A stretch of DNA of 64,000 nucleotides from Phycisphaerales bacterium (GCA_029260495.1 JAJDDD010000009.1:186001-250000), one strand, 5' to 3'; shown: positions 24,743-33,457, counted from the first letter of the stretch. Notes: generated by a model from the sequence alone, not told the origin. Translations and numbers: made by a program.

Positions 24743-26929
24743 CTACCCGCGCAACAGCCGCCAGCTTGCGCCGGCGAGGAGCACCAATGCTGGCAGGCCT
24801 ACGATAAACCCCCAGTGCAGAGCGCCGAGTTGCCCATTCGTCAGGGGGCCGATGCGTGCGACACGCATGCTCGTTGGACTCGGCGCGATCAGCTCCTCCT
24901 GCCCCGCGAGCCAGTAGATCGCTGCGTCAAAAAGCTCCGCATTGCCCGGGTATTTCGCTGTGGTGACGCCGTCCACAATGCGAGCCTGCTGGGTGAACTC
25001 GTCGAAGAACCACCCGTTGGCGCCAACCACGACAACTCGCTGATTTCGCGCCAGATCATTCAGGCGTCGGTCGATTGTCGCAGCCAGGGTCCAGGGGCCT
25101 TCTACATCATCGAACTGGGGATCAGGCGCCGGAGGGTTGGAGAGCATCGCGCGCTGCGCCGGCGCCATCGTGCGAAAGCCAGCCCACTCCGATTCCGCCC
25201 ACACATCATCATTTGCAGGGAGGTCAAGCAATGGCGCCGCAGATGTTGCATCCTCTGTGATATTCATCGCGACAGGCCACGGAAGAAGCAGATCCAACCC
25301 TTCAATGGCGCGTGCGATTGGGTGATCGAATGCGTCCGACGGCGTCAGAAGCTGACCTGGAAACACACTGACTCCCAAGGGCGAAGACCGCCTGCGCAAC
25401 ACAGTCATCCCTGATTTGACCTCAACCCCCAACGGCGCCAGCGACTCGACGAGCGGGTCCGGCGTTCCGATGCGAGGCAATGTTGAGGGCTCCACGGAGA
25501 TCAGGAGAGATTCACCCGAATCAAGAAGCGCTTGCGTTGCGTCTGCCAGCTTCACAACTCCCGCAGCAGCCTCGGGTGATGCCGCCGCAGGATGGCTGAT
25601 TGTCACAAAGACGACCGGTCGCCGCGCTTCGGGGTCAATCTCGATGAGGTTCGGCGGTGAATCATCGACGGACACGAGCCACTCTCGGGCATCAATCCGA
25701 CGCAAGCGCAGGTGATCGATCAGCCTGCCTAGGAATGCTTCGCCGCGCGGGGATACGGGATCGCCGGCGTCATCAAGCAGGGGCGATGGGTCCGCGTGTG
25801 TGAAGATGATGATCGGCGCATCGGATGCGGAAAGGGAGGCGATCGCTGATGCAATGAGTTCCTCTCCGGCGAAGCGCAGATTTGCAACTGAGGTGTCATC
25901 GGCGTTCGTCGCGGTGGCAGCGGGGAAAAGCGACGAGAAGCGAATTGCTGTCGCGCCGTCCGATGCAGCGACGATGATCGTCGGACCCGCCTGGATCGAG
26001 CGCACGATCGCCATCAGTTGCAGCGCCGGAAGACGGTCAAGGCGATCTGCCAAGGTGGCGCTGTCGGCCCGTGTTTGCTGCGCGTTTCCAGCAGCAGTGC
26101 GCACAAGATACGCGGTGCTCGGCGCTTCATTCTCAATAGCCGGCGCGAGCTGATCAAAATACACAGTCAGCGCTTCAAGCTGCCTTGTGAGCCTACTGAT
26201 CGGCTGGGCAAGCGCATCGGCTGCGTCATCCACGGGCGGCAAGTCCGTGTTGGCGATGCGCTCTTCAAGGATGCGATTGGTTGAGACTTCAAGAGCTGCG
26301 ACATCGCGCGAAAAGGTGCGCAGGACCGCAGCGCTTTGGGAGGCCTGCTCAACGAGATGAGCCAGCGCAGGGACGGATTCGAGTTGGGCGCTGATCTGAG
26401 AAAGTTGATTTCCAAGAGCAGTGAGCTGCCCAGCGAGCGGCGCCAGCCCGGCAACAGCGTCGTTGATCGCGTCTCTATGCTCGGCGAGATTGTCTTGATA
26501 GAGAGCAGTCAGCCGCTGAATCAGCGATGAAAACTCAGTTCTCTCTTCTGGCGCGAGAGCGTCGACCGCGCTGAAGCGAAGATGCTCCGACCTCTGATCA
26601 AACTCGACAAGCACATCGTGGACACGATCCAGCGCGCGAGGATCGACCTGGGAGAAATCCGCGACGACGAACACTTCGTGGGGTGAGTCCAACCGGGCGA
26701 GGATCTCTAGCGTGCGCGGCGACAGTGTATGAGTTCCTGTAGAGGTGACATCAAAGCGAACATGTCGAGCAGAGCCGATCGCGACGATCACGACACAGGA
26801 AAAGGTCATCGCGAGAAGAATGAGCGCCGTCGAAAGTCCATACTTCACGCGCCGCGCCGCTGCGGAGTGGTTGTCGGCGGATTGCGATTTCGCATCCTTC
26901 GTTGCAACGGCGCCTTCATCCTGGCTCAT
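24743..26929 (-). CDS. GldG-like ABC-associated membrane protein
   Basis: A 728-residue protein with a cytoplasmic tail, an N-terminal membrane helix ('LSTALILLAMTFSCVVIVAI') and a large exported domain opening 'RFDVTSTGTHTLSPRTLEILARL', the signature of the GldG/ABC_transp_aux family. A helical stretch (~110-280) looks coiled-coil. A C-terminal helix 'FIVGLPALVLLAGASWRLLRG' returns to the membrane. The second ATG (26929) is chosen: AAGGAG lies 6 nt upstream, and it gives a 4-nt overlap with the permease gene. In Bacteroidota, GldAFG supports gliding; in planctomycetes the role is not established. Confidence 0.8.
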   Translation of the reverse strand: MSQDEGAVATKDAKSQSADNHSAAARRVKYGLSTALILLAMTFSCVVIVAIGSARHVRFDVTSTGTHTLSPRTLEILARLDSPHEVFVVADFSQVDPRALDRVHDVLVEFDQRSEHLRFSAVDALAPEERTEFSSLIQRLTALYQDNLAEHRDAINDAVAGLAPLAGQLTALGNQLSQISAQLESVPALAHLVEQASQSAAVLRTFSRDVAALEVSTNRILEERIANTDLPPVDDAADALAQPISRLTRQLEALTVYFDQLAPAIENEAPSTAYLVRTAAGNAQQTRADSATLADRLDRLPALQLMAIVRSIQAGPTIIVAASDGATAIRFSSLFPAATATNADDTSVANLRFAGEELIASAIASLSASDAPIIIFTHADPSPLLDDAGDPVSPRGEAFLGRLIDHLRLRRIDAREWLVSVDDSPPNLIEIDPEARRPVVFVTISHPAAASPEAAAGVVKLADATQALLDSGESLLISVEPSTLPRIGTPDPLVESLAPLGVEVKSGMTVLRRRSSPLGVSVFPGQLLTPSDAFDHPIARAIEGLDLLLPWPVAMNITEDATSAAPLLDLPANDDVWAESEWAGFRTMAPAQRAMLSNPPAPDPQFDDVEGPWTLAATIDRRLNDLARNQRVVVVGANGWFFDEFTQQARIVDGVTTAKYPGNAELFDAAIYWLAGQEELIAPSPTSMRVARIGPLTNGQLGALHWGFIVGLPALVLLAGASWRLLRG

Positions 26930-27642
26930 CGCCATCTCCTTATTTCAAGTGAGAGGGCTGTCAGCGCGACAAACCACATCGAGGCGGCGACAAAGAATAC
27001 GACATGGGCGGTGTCGATGACGCCGCGAGCAAAATCCAACATGCGCAGATCAACCAGGAGGGCATAGAGGGCGCGATCGTATGGCTCACTGACAAACTCT
27101 GCGCCTTTGAGGGCGCCGAGTCGGACAAGCAGAAGGAAGAACATCGTCCCGAGAAACGCAACGATCTGGCTTGACGTGACCGCCGACGCGAGCAACCCGA
27201 TCGAAAGATAGAGCATCCCGAGCAGAATCAGCCCGATATATCCCGCAAGGATGGGCCCGGGGTCAGGGCTCGCCAATGTGAATAGCGCGACAGCGAACGT
27301 AAGTGTCGGCGCGAGCATGAGCAGCATGAATCCGACGGCGCCGACGTATTTTCCGATCGCGACCTCCCAGTCACTCACCGGCGCGGTCATCAAGGGTTCG
27401 ATCGAACCTGAATGAAACTCCTCAGCGAGTAAACGCATCGAGATCGCCGGCGCGATGAACATGATGAGCCATCGCGAGAGGGCGAAGAAACCCTCCATCG
27501 AAGCGGGCTCGCCTGGCGAGAGCGAACCGAATGCAAAGACTGCTCCCGAGACCGCGAGGTACAACGCGATGACGATCCAACCAATGGGCGTCGCGAGAAA
27601 AGAAGCGGTCTCGCGCCGTGCAATGGCCCAGGCGCCGCTCAT
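26926..27642 (-). CDS. ABC-2 type permease (GldF-like)
   Basis: A 238-residue integral membrane protein with about six hydrophobic segments ('IGWIVIALYLAVSGAVFAFG', 'LSRWLIMFIAPAISMRLLAE', 'VGFMLLMLAPTLTFAVALFT', 'GYIGLILLGMLYLSIGLLAS', 'VAFLGTMFFLLLV' and a C-terminal one). The 'RLLAEEFHSGSIEPLMTAPVSDWEVAIGK' region (two pieces) is the coupling helix typical of ABC-2 permeases of this group. Both ends overlap neighbours by 4 nt, so ATPase, permease and GldG-like protein should be made in fixed ratio. Confidence 0.88.
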   Translation of the reverse strand: MSGAWAIARRETASFLATPIGWIVIALYLAVSGAVFAFGSLSPGEPASMEGFFALSRWLIMFIAPAISMRLLAEEFHSGSIEPLMTAPVSDWEVAIGKYVGAVGFMLLMLAPTLTFAVALFTLASPDPGPILAGYIGLILLGMLYLSIGLLASAVTSSQIVAFLGTMFFLLLVRLGALKGAEFVSEPYDRALYALLVDLRMLDFARGVIDTAHVVFFVAASMWFVALTALSLEIRRWR

Positions 27643-28628
27643 GCTGGGCTCCGATCGGCTGTAGCGCCTTCTGTCGTTGAGGCATCTTCGTCTGCCGCCT
27701 CATCAATGAGCCTGATGAAGAGCTCTTCGAGGGAGGGAGCGTCCCGGCACAACTCGCGCACAAGCAGGCCTGCTTCATGAGCCGCCCGCGCCAGAGGCTC
27801 GCGCAGATCGGGCGCTGTTGCTTTGGGTGTCAGCGTGAATCGCGTGCCGCCTTCACAAGGCACTGCGCTGAGATGCGCGACGCCTGGCGTTGAGCGAAGC
27901 GTCTGCTCCACATTCAGCGATTCACCGGCGACCACCTCCATGACATAGGGCGCTGTCGCCCGGCTGGCTCTGAGAAGTTCATCGGTCGCCCCCGCGGCAC
28001 GCACGCGACCACGGGCAACAATGACCAACTCGTCGCAGGTGCGCTCCACCTCGGGCAGGATGTGCGAACACAAGATCATGGTCTTGTCCGCAGCGAGGTC
28101 GGCGATGAGGCGGCGCGTTTCGACAATTTGAGCTGGGTCGAGCCCGCTGGTCGGCTCATCCAGCACCAGCACGGGGGGGTCATGGAGGAGAGAGGCTGCA
28201 AGCCCGAGCCGCTGCCGATACCCCTTGGAGAGATGCCCCGCCCGCCGCGTCCGCATTTCGATGAGCCGGCATCGCTCGATGCAGAGTTCGATCCGCGCCC
28301 GCCGTTCGCGTCGTCGCAAGCCAAAGAGCCGCCCTCGGTAGTCTAGATAGTCCACCACCCGCATCTCCGGGTAGAGGGGGGTGGCCTCAGGCATATACCC
28401 GATGAGCCTGCGCAGTCGCCTGGAGTCCTGCACGGAATCCAGCCCGTCAACCGAGACTGAACCGCCGCTGGGCGGCAGATACCCGGTGATCATGCGTATG
28501 ACGGTTGTCTTTCCGGCGCCGTTGGGTCCGAGCAAACCGACCACACGCCCGGCCGACGCCTGAAAGGAGACGCTGCGGACTGCCTGGACCGATCCGAACG
28601 ATTTCTTGAGATCACGAGCGTCGATCAT
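27639..28628 (-). CDS. ABC transporter ATP-binding protein (GldA-like)
   Basis: A 329-residue ATPase: Walker A 'GLLGPNGAGKTTVIRM' (~31-45), Q-loop region 'GYMPEATPLYPEM', signature 'HLSKGYRQRLGLA' (LSxGxxQ), Walker B 'PVLVLDEPTSGLDP' and the H-loop 'CSHILPEVE'. The ~100-residue C-terminal domain resembles those of GldA/NatA-type exporters. First gene of a three-gene operon with permease and GldG-like protein. Divergent from the GAF-REC gene across 186 bp that contain a palindromic element (28729-28757). Confidence 0.9.
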   Translation of the reverse strand: MIDARDLKKSFGSVQAVRSVSFQASAGRVVGLLGPNGAGKTTVIRMITGYLPPSGGSVSVDGLDSVQDSRRLRRLIGYMPEATPLYPEMRVVDYLDYRGRLFGLRRRERRARIELCIERCRLIEMRTRRAGHLSKGYRQRLGLAASLLHDPPVLVLDEPTSGLDPAQIVETRRLIADLAADKTMILCSHILPEVERTCDELVIVARGRVRAAGATDELLRASRATAPYVMEVVAGESLNVEQTLRSTPGVAHLSAVPCEGGTRFTLTPKATAPDLREPLARAAHEAGLLVRELCRDAPSLEELFIRLIDEAADEDASTTEGATADRSPA

Positions 28629-28728
28629 GCGTCAGGTAGCGACATGTGTGGGAGGATTGGGGTGGAAAGCCGATGGTATCGGCCGGAAAGGTGAGCGTAT
28701 ATGAGCTATCGGCGGTGGAGCCGTGCGA

Positions 28729-28757
28729 GTACAGATCGTACACTTGCAAGTTGTACG
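28729..28757. promoter_or_regulatory. GTAC palindromes in divergent promoter
   Basis: Bases 28737-28757 read CGTACACTTGCAAGTTGTACG less one residue of symmetry, an almost perfect inverted repeat centred on TTGCAA. A third GTAC at 28729 makes GTAC-AGATC-GTAC. It lies between the divergent ABC operon and GAF-REC gene, where an operator for both would be expected. No regulator is assigned. Confidence 0.45.
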
Positions 28758-28814
28758 CGAGGGGTTGAGAGAAAGAGTTTTCTGAATCGGCGTCCGGAGA
28801 GGCGCTGAGACCGA

Positions 28815-30401
28815 ATGGCGAAGTCCCTGCCTAACAAGTTGCTGCTCGTCGGAGGCTCCGACGCCGACGCCCAGCGTCTCGCGCGGAAGCTGGGCGATGA
28901 CTACAAGGTTGTCGCTGCTGAATCCGAGGAAGATGATGTTTCTCACATTCGCCATGTGATCGACTCGATCTCTGAGGGCGTTGCATTGTGCGCCGCGGGC
29001 GGGGAGTTGCTGTGGTCTAACGATCGCTTTGGACGCCTGAGCGATGAGATCCGCGCTCAGGTTGTTGGACTGTGCGCACGATCCAGGCCGGAGAAGATTC
29101 GCATGGCTCTGGAAGTTGAGGGGCGCATCTACCGCGTTCTTGTGAACCCGGTGGACGACGCCGATGCGGAGTCGCTGCTTTCTGTGGAGGTGCGCGATGT
29201 CACGGACACGCGCCGGAGACAGCGCAGGCTCAGCCAGATTGATTGGGCTGGGCGCGAACTCATGCGCATCGAAGCGGACGCTGTTCGGAAAATGAATGCT
29301 CAGGAGCGGCTTTCATTTCTCCAGGACAAAATCATTCAGAACATAAAGGATCTGCTCGGCTTTGACTACTTTTCGATCCGTCTGGTTGACGCGAGCACAA
29401 ATACGCTTTCCCTCGTCATGTCCGCCGGCCTCCCAGATGACATCGCTGTCCGGGATGTCAAGCTTGCGATGAAAGGCTCGGGCATCATCGGTCGTGTCGC
29501 TGCGACGGGCCGCGCTTACGTTTGTAATAATATTGAGCAGGATGAGCATTATTCAACGGGGATGTCGGAGGCGGCCTCAAGCCTGACGGTTCCGCTGCTT
29601 TTGCAGGATCAGGTGATCGGCGTCTTTAATATTGAGAGCTCTGTGCCGGAGGCGTTTGATGACGACGATCGCCGCTACGCGGAGACGTTTGCGCGATACA
29701 TCGCGATGTCGATTCACATCTTGGATCTGTTGGTGGTGGAGCGGTCATCAACGAATGCCGCCGTAAGTGGCCGAGTTGTTGGCGAGGTGCAGGAACCGCT
29801 GGAGGACCTGGCGGCCGAAGCGGAATGGCTCCGCACTCTTGTTGTCGAGCACCCGGAGGTCGCGCCGCATGTAGATCGTATTTTGCTTGATGTGGAATCA
29901 ATCCGCCGGCGTGTGAATGATGTCGCTCGCGGGCCGCGATCGCTCCTGGGCGCGGAAAAAGCGCTGCGCGAGGAGGGCATCGATCCAGCCCTTGAAGGCA
30001 AGCGCATTCTTGTCGCTGACGATGAGGAAAATATTCGTGAGACGATCGCCAGCGTGTTGAGTCAGTGCGGCTGTGTCGTTGTCTCGGCGAAGACAGGAGC
30101 GGAGGCGATCGCTGCGCTGGAAGCCTCGGCCCAGAGCAATGGCGCGGACGCTTCGAAGGAGTTTGATCTTGTAATTTCGGATATCAAGATGCCCGACAGA
30201 AATGGCTACGAAGTTTTCACAGCGGCCAAGACGATTCGCGCACAAACACCAGTGATTTTGATGACTGGCTTCGGATATGACCCGCACCATTCGATCGTGC
30301 GCGCAAGCCAGGCCGGGCTCCGGTGCGTGCTCTTTAAGCCATTTCAAATCGAGAGGCTGCTTGATGAAGTTCGCCAGTCTCTGAATCCAAAGCCGGCGTA
30401 A
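28815..30401 (+). CDS. Signalling protein with PAS-like, GAF and C-terminal REC domains
   Basis: A 528-residue soluble protein. Residues 8-35 ('KLLLVGGSDADAQRLARKLG') look like the start of a REC fold that is not continued. A PAS-like segment (~45-130) and a GAF domain (~150-305, 'LSLVMSAGLPDDIAVRDVKL', 'VPLLLQDQVIGVFNIES') come next. A helical linker leads to a full REC domain (~398-522) with 'ILVADDEENI' acidic pair, phospho-Asp in 'LVISDIKMPDRNGYE', Thr in 'LMTGFG' and Lys in 'LFKPF'. No kinase, DNA-binding or EAL/GGDEF output is present, so it probably acts through protein contacts. A helix-hairpin-helix gene follows after 39 bp. Confidence 0.8.
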   Translation: MAKSLPNKLLLVGGSDADAQRLARKLGDDYKVVAAESEEDDVSHIRHVIDSISEGVALCAAGGELLWSNDRFGRLSDEIRAQVVGLCARSRPEKIRMALEVEGRIYRVLVNPVDDADAESLLSVEVRDVTDTRRRQRRLSQIDWAGRELMRIEADAVRKMNAQERLSFLQDKIIQNIKDLLGFDYFSIRLVDASTNTLSLVMSAGLPDDIAVRDVKLAMKGSGIIGRVAATGRAYVCNNIEQDEHYSTGMSEAASSLTVPLLLQDQVIGVFNIESSVPEAFDDDDRRYAETFARYIAMSIHILDLLVVERSSTNAAVSGRVVGEVQEPLEDLAAEAEWLRTLVVEHPEVAPHVDRILLDVESIRRRVNDVARGPRSLLGAEKALREEGIDPALEGKRILVADDEENIRETIASVLSQCGCVVVSAKTGAEAIAALEASAQSNGADASKEFDLVISDIKMPDRNGYEVFTAAKTIRAQTPVILMTGFGYDPHHSIVRASQAGLRCVLFKPFQIERLLDEVRQSLNPKPA

Positions 30402-30440
30402 ATGATTGCTTGGTGTTCAGTGATTGACATAGGGTGAGAC

Positions 30441-30704
30441 ATGCAGCAGTTCCGCGACATTCTCAATGTTGGCCGGGCGACTGAGCGCTACCTCATCCGG
30501 CTCGGGTTCAGAAAGCTGGAAGACCTTCGCGGGAAGGATGCTGACACGCTCTGGGAGCAGCTAAACACGCTTAATGGCGTTCGCAATGATCCGTGCGTGC
30601 GCGATGTCTTCGCGGCGACGATTGCAATCGCCAACGGCGAGAAGGCCCGCCCGTGGTGGGAGTTCAGCCGGGAGCGCAAGGCGAGGGAAGCCAAGTGGAA
30701 TTGA
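30441..30704 (+). CDS. Cdd1-like helix-hairpin-helix protein
   Basis: An 87-residue protein. 'ILNVGRATERYLIRLGFRKLEDLRGKD' is a helix-hairpin-helix, and 'RNDPCVRDVFAATIAIANG' with 'PWWEFSRERK' matches the Cdd1/'pathogenicity locus' family, sometimes annotated as mitomycin-resistance-like. The fold binds DNA without sequence preference, but no function is established for the family. AGGG lies just upstream of ATG 30441. It may be cotranscribed with the GAF-REC gene. Confidence 0.7.
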   Translation: MQQFRDILNVGRATERYLIRLGFRKLEDLRGKDADTLWEQLNTLNGVRNDPCVRDVFAATIAIANGEKARPWWEFSRERKAREAKWN

Positions 30705-30770
30705 TGAGCATTCACCCTGAGCCCGGGGGCGCCAACTGGCCGGTCCAGGTTGAAAAACTGGTTTTCAAGG

Positions 30771-30812
30771 TTGACAGTCTGGCTTGACCGAGGTATTTAG
30801 TTGAACAGTCAA
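30771..30812 (+). promoter_or_regulatory. Candidate promoter and operator of the TetR-SRPBCC-VOC genes
   Basis: A consensus -35 TTGACA (30771-30776) stands 17 bp from TATTTA (30794-30799), a modest -10. Overlapping it, TTGAACAGTCAA (30801-30812) is a partial inverted repeat (TTGA-N4-TCAA), and TTGAC/GTCAA arms recur at both ends of the region, as expected for an autoregulated TetR operator. This is inference from position and symmetry. Confidence 0.4.
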
Positions 30813-30882
30813 TCAAGAGCGCTGAACCGACACGCCCACTCAGAAGAACGTTGGAGGAATCGGGCGATCGCCCTGCTGAGTA

Positions 30883-31527
30883 GTGACTGAGAAGCCCGGA
30901 CAGGTTGATCAAGAAGAAGGCTTGAAACAGCCTTCTACGCGAGATCGTTTGATCGACGCGGGCATGGAGCTCTTTCATGCCAAGGGCTACAACGGCGTTG
31001 GGGTCGCTGAGATTCTCAAAACTGCGGACGCCCGCTCGGGGAGCTTCTATCACTACTTCCCGACCAAGGAAGACCTGCTCATCGCCGTGCTGGCGAAATA
31101 CGACGAGTTGCTCTGGCCTGTTGTGTTTGAGCCGGCCTTTGCTCCAGCGAGGGATCCAATCGAGCGCGTGTTCAGCCTGATGGCGTGGTACAGGAATGTG
31201 CTTGTGAAGACGGATTGCAGGCAGGGGTGTCCGATTGGGAATCTGGCACTTGAGATTGGGGACGTGCAGCCGCGCGTTCGTGAGAGGCTCGCGGAGCTCT
31301 TTGACGCATGGTCTGCCGGCGTACACCAATGTCTGGATGAAGCGGGGGGGCAACTACCCGCGGATGTGGATCGAACAGCGCTGGCGGATTTTGTTCTCAT
31401 CGTGATGGAGGGAGGGCTCATGCTTGCGCGAGCGCAAAGCAGCTTGGCGCCCTTCGATGCCGCCGTGGGCGTGCTGCGGGATTACTTTGATCGGCTTTTG
31501 GCGAATGCAGCAGAAGAATCAAACTGA
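30883..31527 (+). CDS. TetR/AcrR family transcriptional regulator
   Basis: A 214-residue regulator. The N-terminal helix-turn-helix is 'TRDRLIDAGMELFHAKGYNG', then 'VGVAEILKTADARSGSFYHY' and 'FPTKEDLLIAVLAKYDELLW', a near-consensus TetR_N domain (~18-65). The C-terminal ligand domain contains 'CRQGCPIGNLALEIGD', a motif shared by TetR proteins of the TetR_C_6/YcdC-like type. GTG 30883 is the best start, though no strong ribosome site precedes it. It is 13 bp upstream of the secreted SRPBCC gene and should control it together with the VOC and DUF1761 genes. Confidence 0.88.
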   Translation: MTEKPGQVDQEEGLKQPSTRDRLIDAGMELFHAKGYNGVGVAEILKTADARSGSFYHYFPTKEDLLIAVLAKYDELLWPVVFEPAFAPARDPIERVFSLMAWYRNVLVKTDCRQGCPIGNLALEIGDVQPRVRERLAELFDAWSAGVHQCLDEAGGQLPADVDRTALADFVLIVMEGGLMLARAQSSLAPFDAAVGVLRDYFDRLLANAAEESN

Positions 31528-31540
31528 AAGGAGCTGCGAG

Positions 31541-32200
31541 ATGAAAACCCTTACAAACATCAGCGTGTTGTTGGCAATGGTCATTGGTGTCGGCGCCACA
31601 ATGGCGATGAGCGTTGGTGCGGCGGGCGCTCATGAAGCGCCGACCGTCACAACTCGTACGGAGCATTGGAGAAACAAGGTGGACAACAGCAAGTCGCTCG
31701 TGCACACCGTTGTTGTTGAAGCGCCCGCAGCGGAAGTCTGGCGGGCGTGGTCAACGGTTGAAGGGGCTCAGACGTTCTTCGCGCCGAAGGTGGAAATCGA
31801 GCTGCGCTCTGGTGGCGACTTTAACATTCTATTTTTGCCTGACGAGCCAGAGGGTCGGCGCGGGGCTGAGGGGCAGCGCGTGCTGAGTTATATCCCGGGG
31901 CGGATGATCTCGTTTGATTGGGGGGTTCCGCCGAAGTTTCCTGAGTTGCGGCAGGCGTTTCTGGAATCCACTGAAAACCGACCTTTTGTCGTTGTGGAGA
32001 TCGCCGTGGCCGGCGAGTCGCGCACGCTTGTGACGCTCACACATCTTGGCTTTGGTAAGGGTTCTGAATGGCATGGCGTTTGGGCGTATTTTGATGAAGC
32101 GTGGCCTTATGTCTTGGGGAATCTCAAAGAGCGATTTGAGACCGGGCCGATTGATTGGGTTGCGCTGCGGGCCCAGCAGAAGTCCCAGTCGGAAGACTGA
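31541..32200 (+). CDS. SRPBCC (AHSA1-like) protein with signal peptide
   Basis: A 219-residue protein. AAAGGAG sits 7 nt upstream of ATG 31541. The N-terminus 'MKTLTNISVLLAMVIGVGAT' and a following Ala/Gly stretch form a Sec signal, cleaved near 'AGAHEAP'. The rest is an AHSA1-type SRPBCC domain: 'VHTVVVEAPAAEVWRAWST', 'FFAPKVEIELRSGGDFNILF', 'RTLVTLTHLGFGKGSEW', 'YFDEAWPYVLGNLKERFE'. These helix-grip proteins bind hydrophobic ligands or act as hydrolases/cyclases, and are nearly always cytoplasmic. Export is therefore unusual. It follows the TetR gene and precedes a VOC gene, a common pairing. Confidence 0.8.
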   Translation: MKTLTNISVLLAMVIGVGATMAMSVGAAGAHEAPTVTTRTEHWRNKVDNSKSLVHTVVVEAPAAEVWRAWSTVEGAQTFFAPKVEIELRSGGDFNILFLPDEPEGRRGAEGQRVLSYIPGRMISFDWGVPPKFPELRQAFLESTENRPFVVVEIAVAGESRTLVTLTHLGFGKGSEWHGVWAYFDEAWPYVLGNLKERFETGPIDWVALRAQQKSQSED

Positions 32201-32311
32201 TGTACACAAAGTGAAGCAAGGGAGCTGAGCTGAAAAACAAGTGTTTCTTGTTCTACTCTCACAACACGGTTTGAATACATATTTAAGAAAAACAAGAAGG
32301 AGATGAAGCAG

Positions 32312-32788
32312 ATGGCCAAGGCAATTCCAGACGGATTCACAACGATTACGCCGCATCTTGTGTGCAAGGATGCGTTGAAAGCGATTGAGTTCTACAAAAA
32401 AGCGTTTAGCGCCGAGCAGATCAACCTGATGCCCGGCCCGGGTGGGCAGGGTGTGATGCACGCGATGCTCAAGATTGGCAACTCGTTCCTGATGCTTTGT
32501 GACGAGTTTCCCGGGTGCGATGGCTTCGTGTCGCCAGCCTCGGTTGGTAACAAGACAACTGTGACGATTCACATTTACGTCGAGGACGTGGACAAGGCCC
32601 ATAAGCAGGCGGTGGACGCGGGCGCGACGGCGACGATGCCGCCTATGGATATGTTCTGGGGTGATCGGTACGGCAAGGTGCGCGATCCGGAAGGCCACGA
32701 GTGGAGCATCGCAACGCATACCCGCGACATGACAGAGGCTGAAATGGCTGCGGAAATGGAAAAAATGTTCGCTGGCGGCTGTGGTTGA
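32312..32788 (+). CDS. VOC-family (PhnB/glyoxalase-like) protein
   Basis: A 158-residue protein of the vicinal oxygen chelate superfamily, PhnB/YdcJ type: 'TTITPHLVCKDALKAIEFYKKAF', 'GPGGQGVMHAMLKIGNSFLMLCDE' (each in parts), 'VTIHIYVEDVDKAHKQAV' and 'WGDRYGKVRDPEGHEWSIAT', giving two beta-alpha-beta-beta-beta units with His and Glu metal ligands. ATG 32312 is preferred because AAGGAG is 9 nt upstream; it directly abuts the ATG at 32303. Substrate unknown. Part of the TetR-SRPBCC-VOC group. Confidence 0.88.
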   Translation: MAKAIPDGFTTITPHLVCKDALKAIEFYKKAFSAEQINLMPGPGGQGVMHAMLKIGNSFLMLCDEFPGCDGFVSPASVGNKTTVTIHIYVEDVDKAHKQAVDAGATATMPPMDMFWGDRYGKVRDPEGHEWSIATHTRDMTEAEMAAEMEKMFAGGCG

Positions 32789-32931
32789 ACGCCGGGCTGC
32801 TTGACTTGCAGCGTAAATCTTGAAGGCGCCAATAGTGGACGCCCGAGATTGATTGAAGTGACAAAAGAAAACAACGGGGCGGTTCCAGCGATGGGCCGCC
32901 TCATTCTTGGACCTTGTGGAGGCAGCGATTC

Positions 32932-33348
32932 ATGAACTTTGATATGGCCCAGGTAAACTGGCTGGCGGTGTTGGTCGCAGGCGTTGCAGCGTTCGTGGTC
33001 GGCGGTGTCTGGTATGGCGCGCTGTTCGCCAAAGCGTGGATGAACATCCACAGCTACTCTGCTGACGACCCCAAGTTCAAAAAGGGAGTCGCAATGACCT
33101 ATGGCGGATGGTTCGTTCTTGAACTTATCATGGCGCTGGTGATTGCGATTCTTGCGATCAATCTTAGCATTGCAGATATTGGCGCTGGCGCGATGCTCGG
33201 CGGCGCGTTATGGATCGGCGTTGCGGTTCCGTTCCAGCTCAGCGATCATCTTGCTCACAAACGTCCGATGCAAGCTGGGATCATCGATATCGGCTACAGC
33301 CTGGCGACGCTTGTCGTCATCGGTGCGATCATCGGAGTGTGGCGGTGA
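32932..33348 (+). CDS. DUF1761 membrane protein
   Basis: A 138-residue integral membrane protein with four predicted helices: 'WLAVLVAGVAAFVVGGVWYG', 'YGGWFVLELIMALVIAILAI', 'GAGAMLGGALWIGVAVPFQL' and 'IDIGYSLATLVVIGAIIGVW'. The WYG after helix 1 and the 'KRPMQAGIIDIGY' segment mark the DUF1761 family. It is often found next to SRPBCC and VOC genes, as here. A hairpin (GGCGG/CCGCC) lies in the 143-bp gap before it. TGGAGG is 12 nt before ATG 32932. Function unknown. Confidence 0.8.
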   Translation: MNFDMAQVNWLAVLVAGVAAFVVGGVWYGALFAKAWMNIHSYSADDPKFKKGVAMTYGGWFVLELIMALVIAILAINLSIADIGAGAMLGGALWIGVAVPFQLSDHLAHKRPMQAGIIDIGYSLATLVVIGAIIGVWR

Positions 33349-33402
33349 TGGTGTCCATCAGCGGAAATTGCACGAATAGCAGGAGTTGAGCGTCGCGCGA
33401 AG

Positions 33403-33457
33403 GAAAAGATGAACCCGCGCGGTGGTTGATCTTGTTCAGATCTATCCTCGCGCGGGT
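33403..33457 (-). terminator. Terminator of the branched-chain oxoacid operon
   Basis: ACCCGCGCG (33413-33421) pairs with CGCGCGGGT (33449-33457) over 9 bp, the loop holding an inner GATC/GATC pair. On the minus strand the stem is followed by TTCATCTTTTCC. The stem includes the last codons of the E2 gene. It may also stop the convergent DUF1761 transcript. Confidence 0.5.
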
